Assembly: GCA_003647525.1 (NCBI GenBank)
Contig: QMMZ01000205.1
Span: 1-5,095 of the forward strand
Reading direction: 5' to 3'
Length of the DNA stretch: 5,095 nucleotides
Source of the DNA: Deltaproteobacteria bacterium
GTDB lineage: Bacteria; Desulfobacterota; Desulfobacteria; Desulfobacterales; ETH-SRB1
The position numbers were made by a program, and so were the translations under genes. Below the pieces are notes generated by a model. It made no database searches and was not told where the DNA came from. It saw only the letters and a program-made list of their open reading frames with translations. Shown here one piece after another: positions 1-2,575 of the stretch. The first letter of the stretch is position 1; each line of letters opens with the position of its first letter.

Positions 1-79
1 AAACAAAACGAAAGGTTATTTTAGCTTTGGGGTATAAAATATCAGATAAGAAAAAGATTTTTGGCGATTAGGCAAATTC

Positions 80-361
80 ATGGCATCTAATTTTCACATT
101 ATTTCCTATAAAGATGGAGACAGCCTCTACCTGAGTTTGTCTGGTGATTTTGATGGAGGTTCTGCACACGAATTGATCAACACGTTAACAAAGAATGGTA
201 ACGGTTCTTGGGATATATTTATAGACACTAATAACCTAAAGACAATCCATCCATTTGGTAGAGATGTATTTCAAAAGAATCTCCATAGTATCATAAAGCA
301 ATTAAAAAACCTTATCATTGTTGGGGCAAATAAATATAAATTTGAACAAGATTTGGAGTAG
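80..361 (+). CDS. Small STAS-like protein, copy 1
   Basis: This 93-residue protein has the strand/helix order of a STAS (anti-sigma-factor-antagonist-like) domain. A first strand lies around residues 15-22 (SLYLSLSG), followed by DFDGGSAHELINTL, a strand WDIFID at 44-49, the loop NNLKTIHPFG at 51-60, a helix at 61-77, and a last strand LIIVG at 78-82. In classical SpoIIAA-type antagonists the loop carries a phosphorylated Ser in a DSSG-like motif. Here the aligned residues are H57-P58-F59-G60, so the phospho-switch residue is missing and partner-switching by phosphorylation is unlikely. About half of its residues match the copy at 945-1220, with no gap over the first ~85. The ATG sits in the same context as that copy (AAATTCATGGCATC), but the ribosome site is reduced from GGAGG to TTAGG, suggesting weaker translation. 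It has no signal peptide or membrane segment, so it is probably cytosolic. The STAS assignment rests on fold pattern only; the function is unknown. Confidence 0.8.
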   Translation: MASNFHIISYKDGDSLYLSLSGDFDGGSAHELINTLTKNGNGSWDIFIDTNNLKTIHPFGRDVFQKNLHSIIKQLKNLIIVGANKYKFEQDLE

Positions 362-414
362 TAGCGTCAATTAATATCGGCTGGTTTGAAATCCTTATGT
401 AATAACGTAATTAA

Positions 415-524
415 ATGCCACCCAACTTCAACATCTATATAAAAAACCACGTGATGGCTCAGAGCCTCCAAAGGTTAAACTTAAAAAGGGAGTTTTCGGT
501 GGCACTTAATTAATAGCTTTTCTG
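415..524 (+). pseudogene. Decayed third STAS-like copy (frameshifted relic)
   Basis: An ATG at 415 opens MPPNFNIY, which lines up with MASNFKIY of the STAS-like gene at 945. The first 24 bases match at 18 positions, and four of the six differences fall at third codon positions. The reading frame then changes. In the frame ending at the TAA of 507-509, codons 489-506 read GVFGGT, aligning base by base with the GDFDGSS/GDFDGGS signature of the two intact copies. After that stop the same frame continues LIAFL, resembling ELINTL. I therefore read this as a gene broken by a shift between about 440 and 480 and a stop at 507. Weaker similarity may reach about 620, but I cannot align it with confidence. 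There is no Shine-Dalgarno sequence before 415. The alternative is a chance match or an unrelated 32-codon open stretch in either frame. Confidence 0.5.
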
Positions 525-630
525 ATGTACGTGCATCTTAGTTCTCGGTTCACCATATTTTATTATACATAATTTCGCCGTTCCATGAGGTTAATAACGG
601 CATTGGAGAAGCCTCTATTTTTAAATGAAT

Positions 631-658
631 GGCTTTTAATTAAACTTTTTTAAAAGCC
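631..658. repeat. Perfect 9-bp inverted repeat
   Basis: GGCTTTTAA (631-639) and TTAAAAGCC (650-658) are exact reverse complements around a 10-base T-rich loop. The element lies between the relic STAS-like copy and the arginine-rich gene that starts at 684. No run of T follows the right arm, so it is not a standard terminator. It could be a weak hairpin or a binding site. Confidence 0.5.
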
Positions 659-683
659 TTAAGAAAATTAGGTTGTCTATATT

Positions 684-833
684 ATGAAACACATATTACC
701 CGATAATGGCGGTAGACGATCAGTTATAGAAAGGCGACAATTCTTATATAGCGAGCATATTCCTGAACGTAGGTCTGGCAAGGAAAGGAGAAGCGGGAAC
801 GATAGAAGACGAAAATCAAGAATGCCGGAATAG
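684..833 (+). CDS. Arginine-hexad small protein, copy 1 (standalone)
   Basis: This 49-residue, strongly basic protein has 12 Arg and 3 Lys. Arg-Arg pairs occur at 11-12, 17-18, 29-30, 35-36 and 41-42, exactly six residues apart with one repeat skipped at 23-24. From the second repeat on, each pair is preceded by Glu or Asp (ERRQFL, ERRSGK, ERRSGN, DRRRKS). The core YxxHIPERRSGK is shared with two further copies at 1659 and 2070. Differences in the best-conserved block are mostly synonymous (CAT/CAC, AGG/AGA, GGC/GGT), which argues that this frame is translated and selected. Similarity among copies begins at this ATG and an in-frame stop lies just upstream (669-671), fixing the start. The ribosome site is poor (TAGG about 11 bases upstream). 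A T-tract hairpin follows the stop closely. The charge suggests contact with nucleic acid or another polyanion, but I do not recognise a named family and the function is unknown. Confidence 0.7.
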   Translation: MKHILPDNGGRRSVIERRQFLYSEHIPERRSGKERRSGNDRRRKSRMPE

Positions 834-851
834 CGAAAATAATTTAAACAA

Positions 852-879
852 GCGGGTTCAGTAGTGGTTCTGTCTTTTT
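852..879 (+). terminator. Hairpin terminator after arginine-rich copy 1
   Basis: GCGGGTTCA (852-860) can pair with TGGTTCTGT (865-873) around a GTAG loop, with four G-U pairs and one T-T mismatch, followed by CTTTTT. The core matches the stronger hairpins at 1277 and 2236 (G-rich arm, TCA, four-base loop, TGGTT). The stem is weak and the loop is not GNRA, so this looks like a degraded member of the set, though the T-tract remains. Confidence 0.5.
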
Positions 880-932
880 GAAATTTGAATAACTGCGATA
901 TGGCAGAAACTTTTGTTTAAAGTCTTTAACAT

Positions 933-938
933 GGAGGT
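933..938 (+). promoter_or_regulatory. Strong ribosome binding site of STAS-like copy 2
   Basis: ATGGAGGTAAATTC precedes the ATG at 945 and carries a full GGAGG at optimal distance. The same position before copy 1 (ATG at 80) reads GATTAGGCAAATTC. The two paralogues therefore share their start context but differ in predicted translation strength. Confidence 0.75.
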
Positions 939-944
939 AAATTC

Positions 945-1220
945 ATGGCATCAAATTTCAAAATTTATTCTTTTAAAACCAGTAACAGTCTCCACCTGAA
1001 ATTAAGCGGTGATTTTGACGGGAGTTCTGCACATGAGCTCATCAATACGTTAGCAGATTATGGCAAAGGTTTCTATGAAATATTCATAACTACCCATGAT
1101 CTTAAGAGCATCCATCCCTATGGCATAGAAGTGTTTCAAAAAAGACTTGGTGCATTAAAAAAACAATTTCATGGCATTAACTTTGTTGGAAGAGATGGTC
1201 ATGCAATTTTAGGAGATTAG
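945..1220 (+). CDS. Small STAS-like protein, copy 2
   Basis: This 91-residue paralogue of the protein at 80-361 has the same layout: strand SLHLKLSG (15-22), the signature DFDGSSAHELINTL (23-36), strand YEIFIT (44-49), loop HDLKSIHPYG (51-60), helix to about 76, and end strand INFVG (78-82). The loop again lacks the DSSG phospho-serine motif, with H57-P58-Y59-G60 in its place. The shared HP(F/Y)G indicates a conserved family feature rather than decay of one copy. Only the last ten residues differ completely between the two. A strong GGAGG site supports the start. The gene follows the arginine-rich gene at 684 and its T-tract hairpin, so it may be transcribed by read-through or from a promoter inside 880-932 that I cannot define. 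A stable hairpin follows. It is probably cytosolic; partner and function are unknown. Confidence 0.85.
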   Translation: MASNFKIYSFKTSNSLHLKLSGDFDGSSAHELINTLADYGKGFYEIFITTHDLKSIHPYGIEVFQKRLGALKKQFHGINFVGRDGHAILGD

Positions 1221-1272
1221 AGGGATGCTTTGACCGAATTGAATTATGCCTTGAAACAAAAGTGGCTTTCGA

Positions 1273-1318
1273 GGCAGAAAGGGCGGGGTCAGCGATGGTT
1301 CCGCCCTTTCATTCTGCC
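1273..1318 (+). terminator. Long GNRA-capped hairpin after STAS-like copy 2
   Basis: The inner arms GAAAGGGCGG (1277-1286) and CCGCCCTTTC (1301-1310) pair perfectly. The stem continues inward by GG-TT wobble pairs and TCA-TGG to a GCGA tetraloop of the GNRA class, giving 15 continuous pairs. GGCAG (1273-1277) and CTGCC (1314-1318) can extend or compete at the base across a short bulge. No T-tract follows, so it may stop transcription weakly, protect the 3' end, or act as a processing site. The wobble pairs favour the + strand RNA as the functional form. The apical core is shared with the hairpins at 852 and 2236. Confidence 0.7.
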
Positions 1319-1438
1319 CTGTAATGTCCTAACCATATTTGTTTTTATCGATTTTGAGTGAAGAATTCTCAATTTGCTTCTATAATCCTCCCAATAATAC
1401 CATAGCTATGCATTACTATATATTGTATTATTTTTTTC
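1319..1438. other. AT-rich spacer without a recognisable gene
   Basis: I see no supported gene on either strand here. It contains a TATAAT at 1381-1386 with no good -35 partner at normal spacing, a perfect 10-bp palindrome CATAGCTATG at 1401-1410, and the left arm of an inverted repeat (ATTGTAT, 1422-1428) that brackets the promoter described at 1439. Confidence 0.5.
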
Positions 1439-1465
1439 TTGACATACAAGATACAATTTCATAAT
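1439..1465 (+). promoter_or_regulatory. Sigma-70-like promoter for the PilZ/arginine-rich gene
   Basis: A perfect TTGACA (1439-1444) is followed after 15 bases by CATAAT (1460-1465), five of six matches to the -10 consensus. The spacer is two bases short of ideal. A 7-bp inverted repeat, ATTGTAT (1422-1428) and ATACAAT (1451-1457), encloses the -35 box and could be an operator. Transcription would start near 1472, leaving an untranslated leader of about 75 bases before the gene at 1548. Confidence 0.5.
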
Positions 1466-1547
1466 AGTTTTAAAAAGAATTTTTTATACACTCCAAAGAA
1501 TGGATTTTTTTGACCCTGAGAGGCAGACAAAAAGGAGGGTTTCAAAA

Positions 1548-1772
1548 ATGCCTACCTACCAAGAAAGCCGCCAATACATCAGAGCTAAGATCAGATGGCC
1601 TATTACTATACGGCATGCTGATGGTCTAATAGATGGACAAAAAACAGATCTCATAACTATGAACCACATGTTAACCGATAATGGTTGTAGGCGTATGGGG
1701 ATTGAACGGCGACAATTCTCTTATACCGCACATATTCCTGAGCGCAGGTCTGGTAAAAAACGCAGAAGCTGA
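1548..1772 (+). CDS. Truncated PilZ N-terminus joined to arginine-hexad module, copy 2
   Basis: The 74-residue product starts at the ATG at 1548, chosen over the in-frame ATG at 1500 because AGGAGG (1533-1538) lies nine bases before it. Residues 4-33 resemble the start of a PilZ domain: the R8-QYI-R12 RxxxR motif that in PilZ proteins binds cyclic di-GMP, then IRWPITIRHADGLIDGQ. The second PilZ motif, (D/N)xSxxG, and the rest of the barrel are absent. At residue 38 the sequence becomes MNHMLTDNG, the start of a second copy of the 49/50-residue arginine-rich protein, with Arg pairs at the same six-residue spacing. That copy stops after GKKRRS, at a TGA where the sister copies have a Gly codon; after the TGA the frame still reads F-D-R-K-K. 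The gene thus looks like a deletion fusion with a later nonsense change. It probably cannot bind c-di-GMP as a normal PilZ protein would. Excellent ribosome and promoter signals suggest it is still expressed. Confidence 0.65.
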   Translation: MPTYQESRQYIRAKIRWPITIRHADGLIDGQKTDLITMNHMLTDNGCRRMGIERRQFSYTAHIPERRSGKKRRS

Positions 1773-1790
1773 TTTGACAGAAAAAAGCCG
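1659..1790 (+). repeat. Arginine-hexad module, copy 2 (in-frame, cut short)
   Basis: From ATG 1659 the sequence aligns without gaps to the modules at 684 and 2070. Its first 37 codons include Arg pairs at module residues 11, 17, 29 and 35. Codon 38 is TGA (1770-1772) instead of GGG; codons 40 and 41 still read Asp-Arg as in the sisters. There is no ribosome site before 1659, so this module is expected to be made only as the tail of the PilZ-like protein. Confidence 0.7.
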
Positions 1791-1803
1791 ATAACCTCAA
1801 AAT
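1774..1803 (+). promoter_or_regulatory. Possible promoter for the zinc-ribbon gene
   Basis: A perfect TTGACA (1774-1779) begins two bases after the TGA of the upstream gene. CAAAAT (1798-1803), four of six matches, follows after 18 bases. The -10 is poor, so this is a candidate only. No terminator separates the upstream gene from the zinc-ribbon gene, so co-transcription is equally possible. Confidence 0.3.
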
Positions 1804-1852
1804 AAACAATATGTTAAAAAGGCAGAGTATTAGCGGAAAGATGTAGTCCCTA

Positions 1853-2092
1853 ATGATTGAAATATTAAGAAAAATGTTTGAAGCTAACCCCGATAAATCC
1901 ACAATCGTATTAAATTGTAAATGTTCAGATTGCGGATGCGAAACAATAATTGAGATAACGCCAACATCAGGAGGATTTGGATTGAAGGGTGGCGCTTTAT
2001 TTAATTGTTCACCTGAAGGGTATTTAGCAAAGTGTCCTGTTTGTTACAAAGCAAATCCAATAATATTGCATGACCCACATATTACACGATAA
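1853..2092 (+). CDS. Small zinc-ribbon-type protein
   Basis: This 79-residue protein has cysteines in a zinc-ribbon pattern: C22-K-C24-SD-C27-G-C29 near the start, C52 in the middle, and C61-PV-C64 later. C24/C27 and C61/C64 are the most likely metal-binding pair of knuckles. Between them lies a hydrophobic stretch (ETIIEIT) and a glycine-rich segment (SGGFGLKGGALF, 39-50). No catalytic motif is visible. Zinc ribbons of this size often mediate protein or nucleic-acid contacts, but I cannot name a function. The ATG at 1853 has only a weak GGAAAG upstream; the Met at residue 8 is an alternative start. The last seven residues (HDPHITR) are encoded by bases that also form the start of the arginine-rich gene at 2070 in another frame, so the natural C-terminus may have been altered when the two became juxtaposed. 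Confidence 0.65.
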   Translation: MIEILRKMFEANPDKSTIVLNCKCSDCGCETIIEITPTSGGFGLKGGALFNCSPEGYLAKCPVCYKANPIILHDPHITR

Positions 2093-2222
2093 CGAAGGAA
2101 GACGTTCAGGCATTGATAGGCGACATTTTTCTTATGATTTTCACATTCCTGAACGTAGATCTGGTAAAGATCGAAGAGGCGGGAAGGATAGAAGACGAAA
2201 ACAAAGAATATCGAAATATTAA
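2070..2222 (+). CDS. Arginine-hexad small protein, copy 3 (overlaps zinc-ribbon gene)
   Basis: This 50-residue protein is collinear with the one at 684, with no gaps over the first 44 residues. Arg pairs sit at 11, 17, 29, 35 and 41, again every six residues with the 23 position skipped, and the core YDFHIPERRSGKDRR is retained. It starts inside the zinc-ribbon gene with a 23-base overlap in a different frame and has no Shine-Dalgarno sequence of its own, so translational coupling to that gene is the likeliest way it is made. In the HIPERRSGK block, differences from the copy at 684 are mostly synonymous, which supports real translation. A GNRA hairpin with a T-tract ends the unit 14 bases after the stop. 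A longer open stretch in another frame, starting at 2113, covers the same bases, but its Cys/Leu-rich tail is read through the terminator and shows no conservation. Function unknown. Confidence 0.65.
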   Translation: MTHILHDNEGRRSGIDRRHFSYDFHIPERRSGKDRRGGKDRRRKQRISKY

Positions 2223-2235
2223 AAACAATTTAAAC

Positions 2236-2263
2236 GGACAGGGTCAGCAATGGTTCTGTTTTT
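2236..2263 (+). terminator. GNRA-capped terminator after arginine-rich copy 3
   Basis: GGACAGGGTCA (2236-2246) pairs with TGGTTCTGTTT (2251-2261) around a GCAA tetraloop of the GNRA class, and the right arm merges into a T5 tract. The apical core (GG, TCA, GNNN, TGG, TT) is the same as in the hairpin at 1277, while the basal stem is different and still paired (ACAG/CTGT against GGGCGG/CCGCCC). That compensatory pattern supports a real RNA structure. With its U-tract this one fits intrinsic termination. Confidence 0.7.
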
Positions 2264-2344
2264 GTTATTGTTGTTGCCTATATATAACTGCAATAAAGCG
2301 TAAATATCAAAGTCTTAAAATTCGTGTGATATTATTTTCTCAGT

Positions 2345-2378
2345 AAAGGCAGATTTATTTTTGGAGTTTGCCTTTTTT
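2345..2378 (+). terminator. Second intrinsic terminator
   Basis: AAAGGCAGA (2345-2353) pairs with TTTGCCTTT (2367-2375), with one G-U pair, around a 13-base loop, and the right arm runs into six T. It is unrelated in core sequence to the GNRA hairpins. It lies about 80 bases after the previous terminator, insulating the block upstream from the kinase gene. Confidence 0.7.
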
Positions 2379-2516
2379 GCATTTTTGTGAAAACTACGAT
2401 ATATGCAATGTAAAATTAAACAGTTAAGCCTGAGATGATGGCAAGATAACTCAACAGTCGATTCAGACTATCGCTTACATTCTGCAGTAAAATGTGGCTT
2501 GTTAAAACTGAACACT
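2379..2516. other. Intergenic spacer before the kinase gene
   Basis: I find no supported gene on either strand in this stretch. It begins with a T-rich segment and AACTACGATA (2392-2401), a near copy of AACTGCGATA at 891 and AACTGCAATA at 2286, each of which also lies just after a hairpin with a T-tract. The remainder, with several stops in all + frames, is featureless to my reading. Confidence 0.4.
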
Positions 2517-2547
2517 TTGCAAGAAATTTTCAATCCAATTATATAAA
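2517..2547 (+). promoter_or_regulatory. Possible promoter of the hybrid kinase gene
   Basis: TTGCAA (2517-2522) is followed by the AT-rich TTATATAAA (2539-2547), which offers TTATAT at 16-base spacing or TATAAA at 19. A start near 2552 would leave a short leader before the ATG at 2576. It is the best candidate in the spacer between the terminator at 2345 and the kinase, but it is not close to consensus. Confidence 0.35.
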
Positions 2548-2575
2548 TTTAACACCCAATGGTTAGGTGAGAAAA

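Noticed and set aside
524..537. Near-perfect palindrome GATGTAC/GTGCATC
   Set aside because: It is short, with one mismatch, lies inside probable pseudogene sequence, and has no second copy.
1381..1386. TATAAT as a promoter -10
   Set aside because: No -35 box at 16-18 bases; the nearest TTGAGT is 21 bases away.
1500..1547. Longer start of the PilZ/arginine-rich gene at ATG 1500
   Set aside because: It has no ribosome site, and AGGAGG lies nine bases before the internal ATG at 1548, where the PilZ-like sequence begins.
1657..1902. Hydrophobic open frame on the - strand
   Set aside because: It lies antisense across two genes on the + strand that show codon-level conservation or a clear Cys pattern, and has no ribosome site that I can support.
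2113..2346. 77-residue open frame through the arginine-rich gene and terminator
   Set aside because: It is an out-of-frame shadow of the conserved module; its Cys/Leu-rich tail is translated from a terminator and AT-rich spacer.
2549..2566. attC-like recombination site or integron array, suggested by the run of small genes and GTTAGGT near 2562
   Set aside because: I see no paired core sites, no conserved inverse core and no integrase in the window; the intergenic elements resemble terminators.
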